Part shown: positions 40,901 through 50,099 of the stretch, piece after piece
Numbering within the stretch: the stretch's first letter is position 1
Layout: every line of letters starts with the position of its first letter
Source of the DNA: Siderastrea radians
Lineage: Eukaryota; Cnidaria; Anthozoa; Scleractinia; Rhizangiidae
Assembly (NCBI GenBank): GCA_964017195.1
Contig: OZ024888.1
Coordinates: forward strand, 14,036,201 to 14,100,200
DNA length: 64,000 nucleotides
Direction of reading: 5' to 3'
Translations under genes and position numbers: made by a program
Notes under the pieces: model-generated
What the model saw: the letters and a program-made list of their open reading frames with translations, nothing else
Database searches by the model: none
What the model was told of the DNA's origin: nothing

Positions 40901-43900
40901 TGGCGAAGCAAAGCAAAACTGCCAAAGAAATGCTTGCATTTGACCGTTGAATTATTCAACTTGGCGAAAGCAAGGGACTTCCCCGAATCAGCTTCTGTGT
41001 TTCAGTGATGTAATGTTTACGTGCCAGGGCAAGTTAGGCGAATTCATGCCAGCTTCAAAGCTCGCTAGCACCTTCGTTCTTGCTTTCATCGAAGGGGTTT
41101 TTATGCCATTAAATCGCCAGTAATTTTCTACACCAACTATCATGAAAATTGTGGCGAATAAACTCTAAACGAGCGAAAATTACCGGCAAGTACTGTTTTG
41201 ACCGAGCGAAGGTCTGGCGAAGCAAAGCAAAACTGCCAAACAAATGCTTGCATTTGACCGTTGAATTATTCAACTTGGCGAAAGCAAGGGACTTCCCCGA
41301 ATCAGCTTCTGTGTTTCAGTGATGTAATGTTTACGTGCCAGGGCAAGTTAGGCGAATTCATGCCAGCTTCAAAGCTCGCTAGCACCTTCGTTCTTGTTTT
41401 CATCGAAGGGGTTTTTATGCCATTAAATCGCCAGTAATTTTCTACACCAACTATCATGAAAATTGTGGCGAATAAACTCTAAACGAGCGAAAATTACCGG
41501 CAAGTACTGTTTTGACCGAGCGAAGGTCTGGGGCAAGTGACTACCAAAAAAAAAACGGGTATTACTAGACCCCGTCCTGACGGCGGGGTAACAAGAAAAG
41601 CCCCAGGGGCATTGGACCCCGCCGTTTCCCCCCCCCTCCCCTCGGTGTGCAAAATACAGCACGGTCACTCAAGATATGAGCTCAAGTGGTGTAAATTTTT
41701 GAAGTTGGTGATTTATCTTACCTTTGACGTGTTCGCTGCCATGCCCCCCCCCCCCACGTCTTCACTGCACCCTTCCCCTTGTGATAACATGAATCCCTAA
41801 AAGTATAAACACCTTTCCCATCCCTCATTCCTTGGTCATCCACCTGTTCTGGCACTAGCGAAGAAGAACGTGACGAAATAGTTTTGACCATAGCGTGACT
41901 CAGTTACTTTACGTTTTTTTAAACGAACTGACATCTCAGCTTAATTCTAAACAACAACGGCACGGAAATTTAAATAGATTGATAAAGAAAAGATTACCCT
42001 AAAATCTAAAGGGAACGGTTATCTACTGAAAAGGAAACGAAAAGTCTACTTTTAGGCCATGATTCGAAGAATGCTTTAGCGAAAGCAAGGAAATTCCCCG
42101 AATCGGCTTCTGTCTTGGATAACGTGATTTTACGTGCCAAGTCTTGTTATTCCGGCATCAAAAGGCCAATTCATGTCAGCTTGAATCGTTGCCTTTCAAT
42201 GCTCGCTGGCACCTTCGTCCGTGCTTTCGAAGAAGAGAAATTAACTCCATTAATTTCCTTGTAACTTTGTACACAAAGATTTTGGCGAAGCAAAGCAAAC
42301 CTATAAAAATTCTTGCATGCAACTGTTGAATTTGACTCGCGTCGAGCAACCAACGAAAACATAAACAACATCGAATCTCTGACCTTCAAAGCTTGCTAGC
42401 ATCTTCGTCCCCGCTCTCGTCGACGAGAGTTTTATGCCATTGCATCGCTAGTAATTTTCTACACCGTTTTCCATAAAGATTTTCGCGAATCGAAGCCAAC
42501 CTACAAAGATAATGGTTCTGTTGACCGAACGTCTGCAAGACGTAGTTGTTTGGCCGAGCGAAAACCGGAGGTCTGGGGCAAGTGACCACCAAAAAAAAAA
42601 AACGGCTATCACTAGACCCCGTCCTGACGGCAGGGTGACAAGAAAAGCCCCAGGGGTATTGGACCCCACCGTTTTTCTCCCTCCCCTCGCGGTGCAAAAT
42701 ACAGTACGGTCACTCACGGATATGAGCCCAAGTGGTGTAAATTTGTGAAGTTGGTAATTTATTTTACCATTGACGTGTTTGCTGCCGTCCCCACTCCCCC
42801 ACGTCTTCTTTGCACCCTCCTGCTTGTGATAACATGAATCCCTAACAGTATGAACACCTTTCCCATCCCTCATTCCTTGGTCATCCACCTGTTCTGATAC
42901 GCGAAGAAGAACGTGACGAAATAGTTTTGACCATAGCGTGACTCAGTTACACGGAAATGAGATTTATTGATAAAGAAAAATAATCTTAAAATCTCAAGGG
43001 AACGGTTATCTACCGAAAAAAGAAACGTACAAGTCTACTTTTAGGTCGATGAATGATCTGCCGAAAGCAAGGGACTTCCCCGAATCGGCTTCTGTGTTTC
43101 AGTGATGTAATATTTACGTGCCACGGTTCATGCCAGCTTCAAAGCTCGCTTGCACCTTCGTCCTTGCTCTCATCGAAGAAGTCAACTTTATTGAATTTCT
43201 TGTACTTTTTGCACAACTTTCCCTAAGATTTTCGCGAAGCAAAGCAAAACTGCGAAAAAAATGCTTGCATTTCATGGTTGAATTATTCAACTTGGCGAAA
43301 GCAGGGGACTTCCCCGAATCGGCTTCTGTGTTTCAGTGATGTAATGTTTACGTGCCAGGGCAAGTTAGGCGAATTCATGCCAGCTTCAAAGCTCGCAAGC
43401 ACCTTCATTCTTGCTTTCATCGAAGGGGTTCTTATGCCATTAAATCGCCAGTAATATTCTACACCAACTTTCATGAAAATTCTGGCGAATAAACGCTAAA
43501 CGAACGACGATTACCGGCAAGTATTGTCTGGCGAAGCAAAAATTCGCCCCATGTAAGAGAATCCGGAATCCGGAATCCAACATTTTTTGGATTTTGGAAC
43601 CCGGATCCTGAGCTTTGGAATCCGGAATCCAGTCCCTGGAATCCGCAATCCAAGCCGTGGAATCCAGAATCCAACCACATCCATAACTCTGGAATCCCGC
43701 TCTGCTATGTACAGCTCTGTTAGTGGTAATTTCATAATAAATCACCACCTACCTCCTCCCTTCGGCGTCCCCGGCCTACCACCACGATAAGCAAAAAGTG
43801 TTTGGTCACCTAACATGTACATCAGATTTGTCAACACTGCGGCTGGGTGGTTTTTGATTCCTTATTGGGCACATGTTTCATATGTTTAAGATCATTTTTC

Positions 43901-46900
43901 TGTCATGTCGTCTTTCTGAACTTTTCCGACCTTGACCCGCACTGTCTCCTAAACGGTCAACACCGTTCACAGTTGTTTTCTCTCATCACGCCGAGTCATG
44001 CAGGGTTTCACATCGAGCTACATGTAGTGGTATCCAACGTTTACCATTTTATTCTGCTGTATTGATACTCTGTTAATCAAAGACGGAAACACCGAAAGAA
44101 GTACACTGAAGCTAAGCGGGGTTGATAATTGATAAATACATAGCTATTTGGTAGTCATACTTATTGGTGTAGTGTTTTATTGAGCAGCATTACTCAGTTT
44201 GAAATTATTTTGCCTCGAACTGGTACTTAGAACTTCAATTTCTACGAAGTACTGTCCATGTCACCGCTGGTGGGCGCAAGACTGTGGCCGGAAGACCGCG
44301 ATGGATGGCCGGAAAAAGCTTCAAAGCTCGCTAGCACCTTCGTTCTTGCTTTCATCGAAGTGGTTTTTATGCCTTTAAATCACTAGTAATTTTCTCCACC
44401 AACTTTCATGCAATTTCTGGCGAATAAACGCTAAACGAACGAAGATTACCAGCAAGTATTGTTTTGACCAAGCGGAGGTCTGGGGCAAGTGACCACCAAA
44501 AAAGAAAAACGGGTATTACTAGAGCCCGCCCTCACGGCGGGGTAAAAATGGGTATTACTAGACCCCGTCCTGACGGCGGGGTAATAAATCCGGTTCTCAC
44601 ACGCTAAACGTTCGGCCTTTGAAAGGACAAGTTAGACAAAAAGCTCATTTATTAGTTTTTTTAGACTAGAGCAAGCACCTTTCCACTATTTATGGTCGAT
44701 AGAGCAAACTGCTACCTGGGATTAATTTTTCTGCGAAGAAATCTCAGCAATTGCCCAAAGAAAGTCAAAGCATCAACAAACTTAGCTTTGGCAAGTTCCC
44801 AGCTGGAATATGCTGCCATTGTCCGAAGCTCGTGCACAGAGAAACGCATTAAAGATATTGGAAGAGTGCTAAGAAGATCTGCTCGCTTTATGAAAGGCTG
44901 CTATGAAAACACCCTTGTTTCATTTCATTCAACGAAAGTTATTGCGCTATTTGTCAAAAAAAACCTGTGAGAACAGTTTCATGTCAAGGACACTTAACAA
45001 CTGGAAAGATCCTCCCACCAATATAAGTAATCAAGGAACTGTGGGCCTTCTTTAAAATTAGTTGTCGCCGAGCACTTCTCTTAGACCCGAACATTTTATG
45101 TTATTTCATTTCACCTAAATCCATATATTAATTGTTTTTTTCACGGTTGGCCCTCGCACATTTGCAGTGATGGTTCCTAGTACCTCTCTGGATCATACCT
45201 CCTACTGAGATTTAGAATTAAGCTCAGTCCATTTAGCTAAATAAGAAGCAACATGCAATTAGGCATCACGTCGACATCCCGCCGGCAACGCAATAATGCA
45301 TGCATAAAGCTGCAAAGATGGAGATCGATCTTGTTTCTTTTTCTAACAAAGTGGTACTGTAAAATCACACAAAAAGAGGAATTATCCAACAGAATAGACC
45401 CATAGAAAAACGTACTTTAATTTGTTTGTTTCTCGCGAAAAACTATATTCAGACCAGGCGTTTTGGTCTTCTAGAACTGTGGTGATAAAGGATGCACTGT
45501 CGTTTCGTAGAAAAACCTTCAAAGAATTGTCACTCTTTGCGTAAGCTTTAAGAATACATGCAGGTAAATTAAAATTATTGTCTCTGCGCTTGAAATAGAA
45601 AATGGGGGAAAACCCTCAGACGTTTCGAGACTGCTGTCTCTTCTTCAGTGAGAAATAATGCCGTTAAGCACTAACGCGCGTCGGTTAATTTTGAAAGTCA
45701 AAAATGTATCTACGACATGCGCGCGTGCTAAAAAGTAGCAATCAGAGAAACGCAAAGTCAATGTTCATGCCATTTGGCTGTAAAGTCTTGTGACGGAAGA
45801 TCAATCTTGCTTCCATGCTGCGTCGCACCATCGTTGTCCTGAACCCCGCACAGGTTACATACGGACACTAGCATATCGCTCACACTGCAGCCCCTTTTTC
45901 CTCAGTTCTTGGCAATACCATTTGCAGCTGAAGCAGTTTTCTGGTGAACTTGTCACACCCAATTAAACAATAATGGAATGACGCCTCGTATTTCCATTTT
46001 CAAAAGGACGGCCACAAAATTCCCGTTTTTGGGGGGAGGGAGGAAGGGTAGGTTTTTTATGTGGAGCAGCAGGGGTAGTTGTTTAGTAGAGCTGGGCGCA
46101 ATGAACACAGTATTATTAGTAACATTTAAGGCTTTACATGGTCTTGCCCCTCCTTATATAGTTAGTCTATAAGAACAGTACAATCTCTCTCGAAGTTTGT
46201 GCTCCTCAACAAAGAATTTGCTGGCTATTCCTACATCATACTCGGCGGTCTATGGAGACTGCGCTTTCTCCATTGCTGTGCCAAGATTATGGAACTCAAT
46301 GCCAAGCCAAATCAGAAACGCTGACTCACTGTCTAATTTCAATTCACCTTTGAAAACAAATTTACTTAAAGCCAGGTTTACCCAGGTTAATATTTTTGTT
46401 TGCTATATATATTTGTTCATATTTTTCAGTATTGTAAACATCTTTGGGTCTTTGAAAATGCGCCCTTGGAACTGTGATTATATTTATTATTACTACTCAA
46501 AGTGGGCCTTGTTACAACCATTTCAGTTTATGTATTCTTTTATGAATTAGCCTTAAAAGATAGTTGACAGTTAGCTAACAACAACGTTTGACATGACAAA
46601 ATGGATTAAAAAGTGTAAGCAAGAATTCATATGGGTCCTCACGTATGAGTGTTTGAAATTACTTTTCAACCTCCTCGAATATACAAAAAAAATGGGTCTT
46701 TTCCAAACACCAAGGTTCGGCTTTTAATAAAGAAGGTATTGCTAGGGTCTTAAAGGTTATTAATTACGAAGTATGAGTAGAGGCCGATGACAAAACGAAA
46801 TAGTAGGAAAACTATCTTTGGGTCTAGAACTTAACATCTACAAATATGTCTCTTTTAAAGAAACATCAATTGACACTCTTATTTGCTGCAAAATAATGTT

Positions 46901-47135
46901 TGCAATTAACATATTTCTAAGCAGATTCTAATTCAAACCCCGTGGTATGTTCCGCAGCTGTGGGTCTTTTTGTTGGCAGATGGCCATAATCTTGTGGACA
47001 CCAGAACAACAAACAAAACGATATTTAAAACTTACCCAGAGGTTGATAACTGGAATTGTTTCTTGCTGAGAACTGCCTCACGAAGACAACAAAAAACGTC
47101 GTGAGGGCGATAAACCAGTTATTGCACGATGACAT
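17805..47135 (-). CDS. Mosaic secreted/cell-surface lectin-type host gene, 21 visible exons, 3' end missing
   Basis: Coding exons in gene order: 47135-47036, 34759-34625, 34107-33854, 32393-32303, 31819-31433, 30563-30126, 29710-29330, 28824-28709, 27160-26878, 26507-26320, 25719-25544, 24817-24666, 24014-23934, 23227-23052, 22586-22511, 21953-21864, 21730-21486, 21384-21273, 18914-18690, 18612-18496, 17876-17805. All have AG/GT boundaries and consecutive phases agree throughout, giving about 1298 residues. Modules are mostly bounded by phase 1 introns, as in exon-shuffled animal proteins. Domain order: signal peptide, MAM, unknown domain, C-type lectin twice, F-type lectin, PA14, unknown Cys domain, MAM, LDLa three times, start of a fourth LDLa. 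It probably binds glycans or particles outside the cell. The last exon ends in GT, so 3' exons lie beyond the Polinton or are lost. Confidence 0.85.
19405..21190. mobile_element. 1.8 kb foldback (long inverted repeat) element in an intron
   Basis: Left arm (about 19405-20274) and right arm (about 20328-21190) are near-perfect reverse complements, starting TTAAGGTGGCTCATCTGG and ending with its complement. A loop of roughly 50 bp separates them. Arms of about 865 bp with only scattered mismatches point to a non-autonomous foldback or hairpin transposon. No protein-coding frame is credible inside. Confidence 0.85.
21273..21953 (-). CDS. MAM domain 2 (three exons)
   Basis: Exons 21953-21864, 21730-21486 and 21384-21273. 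They encode [52 protein letters not shown] and [20 protein letters not shown] followed by C. This is the same domain type as MAM 1 but poorly similar to it, so the two copies are old. The third exon has lost the usual GDIALDD motif. Confidence 0.8.
22511..24014 (-). CDS. Unrecognised Cys-containing beta-rich domain (three exons)
   Basis: Exons 24014-23934, 23227-23052 and 22586-22511. They encode [76 protein letters not shown]. The phases join without a break to PA14 before and MAM after. The [11 protein letters not shown] cluster is distinctive. No family recognised. Confidence 0.65.
23412..23640. repeat. Simple repeat (AGTAC / CAGTG-rich)
   Basis: Degenerate tandem pentamers such as CAGTA, CAGTG and CAATG. 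The apparent long frames on both strands here are low-complexity artefacts. Confidence 0.85.
24264..24357. repeat. Microsatellite (ATC)n then (ATT)n
   Basis: A trinucleotide run, TCATCA changing to TTATTA, in an intron of the host gene. Confidence 0.95.
24463..24590. mobile_element. Short inverted-repeat MITE
   Basis: 128 bp with arms of about 55 bp: ATTACACGGCGGCTTGAAGATATG at the left is mirrored by CATATCTTCAAGTCGCCATGTAAT at the right (each quoted within its arm). A central ACTCACTCGTTCG loop is present. No coding capacity. Confidence 0.75.
24666..26507 (-). CDS. PA14 domain (three exons)
   Basis: Exons 26507-26320, 25719-25544 and 24817-24666. Visible motifs: [68 protein letters not shown] (the acidic DD motif that binds calcium in PA14 adhesins), then [14 protein letters not shown] and [12 protein letters not shown]. 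The acceptor of the third exon is placed at 24817, eight bases inside a first AG, because only that site keeps the phase and avoids a stop. Confidence 0.85.
26659..26701 (-). ncRNA. Decayed type I hammerhead ribozyme-like sequence
   Basis: On the minus strand: stem I 5' side CCACG (26701-26697), intact core CTGATGA (26696-26690), stem II GTCC with loop TGATAA and GGAG (26689-26676), core GAAA (26675-26672), minimal stem III ending in T, then C17 and stem I 3' side CATGG. Three of four stem II pairs form; the base pair next to the core and one pair in the tiny stem III are mismatched, so activity is doubtful. Such minimal hammerheads belong to Penelope-like and retrozyme-type elements. It lies in the intron between F-lectin and PA14 exons. 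Confidence 0.5.
26878..28824 (-). CDS. F-type lectin (fucolectin/tachylectin-4-like) domain, two exons
   Basis: Exons 28824-28709 and 27160-26878. The first has [20 protein letters not shown], matching the family's A.DGN...SCF opening. The second has [34 protein letters not shown] and [12 protein letters not shown], matching WW.VDL, adjacent-Cys and LTLCEV motifs. F-type lectins bind fucose. The canonical H..R.DG sugar-binding motif is not obvious, so fucose binding cannot be claimed. Confidence 0.75.
29330..29710 (-). CDS. C-type lectin domain 2 (single exon)
   Basis: 381 nt, phase 1-1. It shows [62 protein letters not shown] and [13 protein letters not shown]: a diverged CTLD. The WND and EPN motifs are not recognisable, which suggests a non-classical ligand. 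The next exon continues in frame into the F-type lectin domain. Confidence 0.85.
30126..30563 (-). CDS. C-type lectin domain 1 (single exon)
   Basis: 438 nt, phase 1-1. It opens [18 protein letters not shown], with [51 protein letters not shown] and ends [12 protein letters not shown], the long-form CTLD with the expected Cys pattern. The EPN/QPD calcium-sugar motif is replaced by EPS, so sugar binding through the classical site is doubtful. Confidence 0.88.
30777..30912. repeat. Compound tetranucleotide microsatellite
   Basis: Runs of CACT, CCGT, CCAT and TCGT follow each other in an intron. The long translated frames across it are repeat artefacts. Confidence 0.95.
31433..31819 (-). CDS. 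Unrecognised extracellular domain exon
   Basis: A single phase 1-1 exon of 387 nt. It encodes about 129 residues with six or seven Cys, an NSST glycosylation sequon (N at about residue 39), a beta-rich pattern ([28 protein letters not shown]) and HTCCGRSAE near the end. No known domain is recognised. Being a complete symmetric-phase exon, it is probably an autonomous module. Confidence 0.7.
31884..31923. repeat. (ACTG)n microsatellite
   Basis: About ten copies of the tetranucleotide ACTG, just 5' (on the minus strand) of the unrecognised-domain exon. Confidence 0.95.
32303..34759 (-). CDS. MAM domain 1 (three exons)
   Basis: Exons 34759-34625, 34107-33854 and 32393-32303. The start carries [13 protein letters not shown], the middle has [19 protein letters not shown] and [18 protein letters not shown], and the end has [20 protein letters not shown] followed by C. 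This is the full MAM pattern of an extracellular adhesion domain. A foldback transposon (32910-33557) lies in the intron between the second and third of these exons. Confidence 0.85.
32910..33557. mobile_element. 0.65 kb foldback element
   Basis: Arms of about 310 bp (32910-33215 and 33245-33557) are inverted copies with a short loop near 33230. The ends read CACGCCGGGCCGGCATGAGG and its near complement. The inside is AT-rich without coding. It lies within the MAM 1 intron. Confidence 0.85.
35537..35687. repeat. 150 bp perfect-type hairpin
   Basis: Arms of about 67 bp around a 15 bp loop: AATTATTGGACGAGGTTGAG..., with GGCGAGCAGATCAATTATTT mirrored after the loop. It is near the Crypton-like fragment and may be a MITE. 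Confidence 0.75.
35941..36415 (-). pseudogene. Crypton-like tyrosine recombinase, N-terminal fragment
   Basis: The frame from ATG 36413 encodes [34 protein letters not shown] and KVDEKELL, then shifts frame into [20 protein letters not shown] and GLQQFF, then again toward [11 protein letters not shown]. This is the SAM-like, DNA-binding N-terminal part of the DUF3504-type tyrosine recombinases carried by Crypton elements. The catalytic half (R..HxxR..Y) is absent, and at least two frame changes show that it is dead. Confidence 0.7.
40562..40634 (+). tRNA. tRNA-like sequence (pseudogene or SINE head)
   Basis: It has a 7-bp acceptor stem (GGCCCCG with CGGGGTC), D arm GCTCAGTTGGTAGAGC (A box) and T arm GTGGGTTCAAATCCCGC (B box). 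By position the anticodon would be TCT (Arg), but the anticodon stem does not pair well (ACGGT against TCAGG). With its position inside a repeat array it is more likely a tRNA-derived SINE or pseudogene than a working tRNA gene. Internal RNA polymerase III promoter boxes look intact. Confidence 0.55.
43558..43697. repeat. GGAATCC-type short tandem repeat
   Basis: Degenerate units of GGAATCC and CGGAATCCA occur around CATTTTTTGGATTTTGG. Repeated phrases such as GFRIP in translations are artefacts of the repeat. Confidence 0.8.
44692..45110 (+). pseudogene. LINE (CR1/L2-like) reverse transcriptase C-terminal fragment
   Basis: The translation shows [40 protein letters not shown] and [17 protein letters not shown], matching the post-palm segment of non-LTR retrotransposons (LGFLRRNL...C.....K, LEY...VWDPY, VQRRAARF). 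The usual WDPY is lost and the frame stops soon after, at about 44970. A 5'-truncated, decayed copy. Confidence 0.75.
46085..46385 (+). pseudogene. LINE 3' coding remnant (second piece)
   Basis: The translation shows [16 protein letters not shown], then after a stop [44 protein letters not shown], the extreme C-terminus of a non-LTR reverse transcriptase (conserved FKALHGLAP and APxLWNSLP). An in-frame TAA separates the halves. It may come from the same insertion as 44692-45110, but about 1 kb lies between them. Confidence 0.75.
47036..47135 (-). CDS. First coding exon: signal peptide
   Basis: The ATG at 47135 starts a 33-codon exon with a short polar N-terminus, a hydrophobic core ([13 protein letters not shown]) and a likely cleavage region after RQFSA. 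It ends CTG G|GTAAGT in phase 1, exactly the phase required by the first MAM exon at 34759. The resulting intron is 12.3 kb and contains the tandem repeat array, LINE pieces and the Crypton-like fragment. Confidence 0.7.
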
Positions 47136-47756
47136 GTCAGTAGGGACGAATGCTTTTCTTCCTTTTTTTCTCTGTAAGAATGATAATAGAAACACAATGG
47201 TGTAACTTACGCTTGACTCACTTAAATGGCATCTGGAAAAGTGTAGCAAACTGAATATTTCACTCTTATTATTCCACTGTTGCGTCATTTTACTGTATAA
47301 GGACAAGAGAACGCACAAAATGTGCCAGCATAATACACTGTGCAATCTTGTTTATACACCAAATAAGGTGTATATATGACATGGAAATTACCTTTACTGG
47401 TTTTTGTTTATGCGCATGAAATAACTGTAGATATACTTTTGCCTGTGTATGTAGTTCCGAAAAATATTGATTACTCTTTTTTACATTTCTAATGCATAAT
47501 CAGTCATGAAAAATATTAAGAATTCGTCAGAGATAACGGAAATATTAAGGCACCGGTCATTATTTATCGCCTGGGAGGGGGGGGGGGGGGTTCGGAGGAT
47601 TTGGGCTAAAGGTGGTGAAATTTTGCCGATCCCACCTTTAAATGCTATTCCACTGAAGTGATCCCCCCTCATAACTATTGATAACTTTCGTGACCCCCCC
47701 CCCCTTCATGTCTTTGCACTCACATTCACCTTTCGACGTGTATATTTAGTGTTTTT

Positions 47757-48772
47757 ACAGTCAACGCGCTTCACGCGTGAACGATCACGGATTGAAGATT
47801 GCAGCCTTTACGTGCGCATTCGTTTCTTAATTAGATTATACGTGTCCTTGTACATAGGTTGAAAGATAACGAATTTTTTTCGATTAACGAAATCGATTCT
47901 TCGAAAGTTCGCAAGCAACAACGGAGATAATAAACATCACGCACTCGGAAGAGAAGTTTCCAAATCTCGATTACGTCAAGGATGTCATCCGTTATCAATA
48001 CAGAATCTTTTCCTCCACAAGAAAATGGTTCAGTCGTGATCATGATGAACAATTTTATGAACAGCTCCTTTTGTCACTCGATCGTGTTCCGTGAAATATC
48101 TTACAACCCTATAAATCACCTTTGAAAAGGTTAATGATATTCGTGCCTTACATTCGAAGGCAAACGTTTACAAGGGTCGTAAAAGCCCCCAAGCGAATTC
48201 CTTGCCATTTGGAATTAACTCATGTGCAAAATTTAACTATTATGGAAACCGCGTGAAAACCGTTAACTGTAAATTGCCGCTAAAATGTGGCGGTTATTTA
48301 TACTATGTTGCCAGTTTCCGATTTAATATTAAAGCTTCCTGCACGTATAAAAAGCAAACCAAAAAAACCTCCAGCCAAAGAATAAAGTTGCCTTGTTAAA
48401 TTAGCAAGCCCTTTGGATTTTCTTTCGAGGGATTACTTTTGTCGATTTTCTCTTTACGGATTTATTTCGGTCGGCTTTTTGTCCTCGCGATTTTCTTGCG
48501 ACGCGACGGAAAATATCATGCACTGATGTACATACGCGAAAATTGGCTAATTACCGCATAAAAACTAACTTTTCAGTTCCTGGACGGAAATTTCGAATTG
48601 TTAACAGGATGTTGCATGAAAAATTTCAAACAACAAGATTAATGCTTCGAATATAAAATCCAAGGTTCGCAGAATCGCTAAATTTTTCGAAGAATGAAAT
48701 CAAGGAATGAACTAATCGATGAATATTTGAAGTTGAGCGTTCATGCGTGAAGCGCGTTGACTGTAACGTTCA
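47757..48772. mobile_element. 1 kb TIR element, copy 1
   Basis: Termini TTACAGTCAACGCGCTTCAC and its complement (GTGAAGCGCGTTGACTGTAA) form TIRs of about 28 bp. TTA/TAA at the outer ends may be a 3-bp target duplication, as in PIF/Harbinger-like elements. The interior is AT-rich with no long frame, hence non-autonomous. Confidence 0.8.
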
Positions 48773-48997
48773 TAAACAGGTAGTATTTCTATGATGTACT
48801 TACAGTGTAACAAAAGAAAAACAACACATAAATTAACATCAGGAAAGCTGACAAAAGGACTACATCTGTTTTCATGAGCCTACGTGACAAGAAAAAGGAG
48901 GGGCACATTTAATTACACAGTATGGAAAACTACAGGCTTGCAGAAACTATAGTTGAAGAGACATCCATAATCCCGCAAAGTACAACAATCCGAACAA

Positions 48998-49988
48998 TTA
49001 CAGTCAACGCGCTTCACGCATGAACGCTCAACTTCAAATATTCATCGATTAGTTCATTCTTCGATTTCATTCTTCGAGAAATTTAGCAATTCTTTAAAAC
49101 TTGGATTCTATATTCGAAACACTATTTCAGTTATTCGATTTTTTTTTGTAACATCGTAATAATAATTCAAACTTTCCGAACAGAACTGAAAAGTTAGTTT
49201 TCTTAGCTCAATTTTCCGGTATGTCACGGGTGATATTTTTACTGTTTTCAAGCCCGGCGCAAAGAAATGGCAAGAACATAAACCCGAGAAAAATAAACCG
49301 TAAAGAGAAAATCGACAACAGTAATCCTTAGAAAGAAAATCCAAAGGAGTCTCTAATTTTAACGAGGCACCTTAATCTTTGGCTGGAGGAAACCCGCAGA
49401 AAATAAGCTAAAATATAAACAACAACCGCCACAATTTTATACCTCTAACGGTTTTCGCCGCGGTGTGTTGCGGTGTACATAGGTTTGCACAGGGTTTGCA
49501 CGTGATCGGAACATGAAATTTTAGGTTTCCTAACGCCAAATCTCAAGAAATTCGCTTGGGGGCTTTTACGATCCTGGTAAACCTTTGCCTTCTAATGCAA
49601 GGAACGAGGTCGTTAACCTAATGCTGGATTGGGGTTGTCAGATATTCCACGGAACACGAGAGTGCCGAAAGGAGCTGTTCATAAAATCGTCCGACGCTAT
49701 TCAGTCCACGCGACGACTCAACCATTTCCTTGTGGAGGTAAAGATCCTTGAAAACGGATGACATCCCTGAAGTAATTGATTAGCAGTTCTTCCGAGTGCG
49801 CCATGAAGACGATTTCTGATGTTACGTGTCAACTTTCGAAGAATCGATTTCGTTCATCGAAAAAGAGTCGCTATCTTTCAATCTATATACAAGAATACGT
49901 TTATCCAATTAAAGAAAGGAATGCGAACGTGAAGAATGCAATCTTCATTCCACGATCGTTCATGCGTGAAGCGCGTTGACTGTAATTA
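48998..49988. mobile_element. 1 kb TIR element, copy 2, inverted relative to copy 1
   Basis: It has the same termini as copy 1. Its left end (GCTCAACTTCAAATATTCAT) is the complement of the right end of copy 1, and its right end matches the left of copy 1, so the pair forms an inverted repeat of about 1 kb per arm with a 225 bp spacer (48773-48997). Confidence 0.8.
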
Positions 49989-50099
49989 CAGTACGTTACA
50001 ATGAACACGACATTTACGAAATGACTAAAAATGGCTTTGTCAAACACCAAACCCCCACCTCGAATTCCAATATTTCCGATACACTTAAGAAATTCCAAT

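Larger units (their letters stand above)
36655..44585. repeat. 8 kb tandem/nested repeat array with hairpin modules
   Basis: Made of imperfect copies of a few modules. One starts AAAGCCCCAGGGGCATTGG and continues with CTCGGGGTGCAA...ACGGTCACTCAAGATA (copies near 36666, 37657, 37831, 38838, 39014, 40091, 40325, 41592, 42640). Another of about 250 bp contains CAGCTTCAAAGCTCGCTAGC and CACCTTCGTCCTTGCTCTCATCG. 37641-38823 and 38824-about 40020 are almost identical tandem copies; 40901-41216 and 41217-41525 are a second recent duplication. All frames in it are short and repeat the same phrases, so nothing supports coding. It lies in the first intron of the host gene. Confidence 0.85.

Noticed and set aside
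37375..44585. Many 60-110-codon frames in the tandem array
   Set aside because: They repeat the same phrases, have no starts or domains in common with proteins, and break between copies; they follow the DNA repeat, not selection on protein.
48804..48875. Exon-like segment on the minus strand encoding a signal-peptide-like MKTDVVLLSAFLMLIYVLFF
   Set aside because: It ends in phase 0 and cannot join the MAM exon (phase 1), no partner exon was found, and it lies between two transposon copies. Kept only as an observation.
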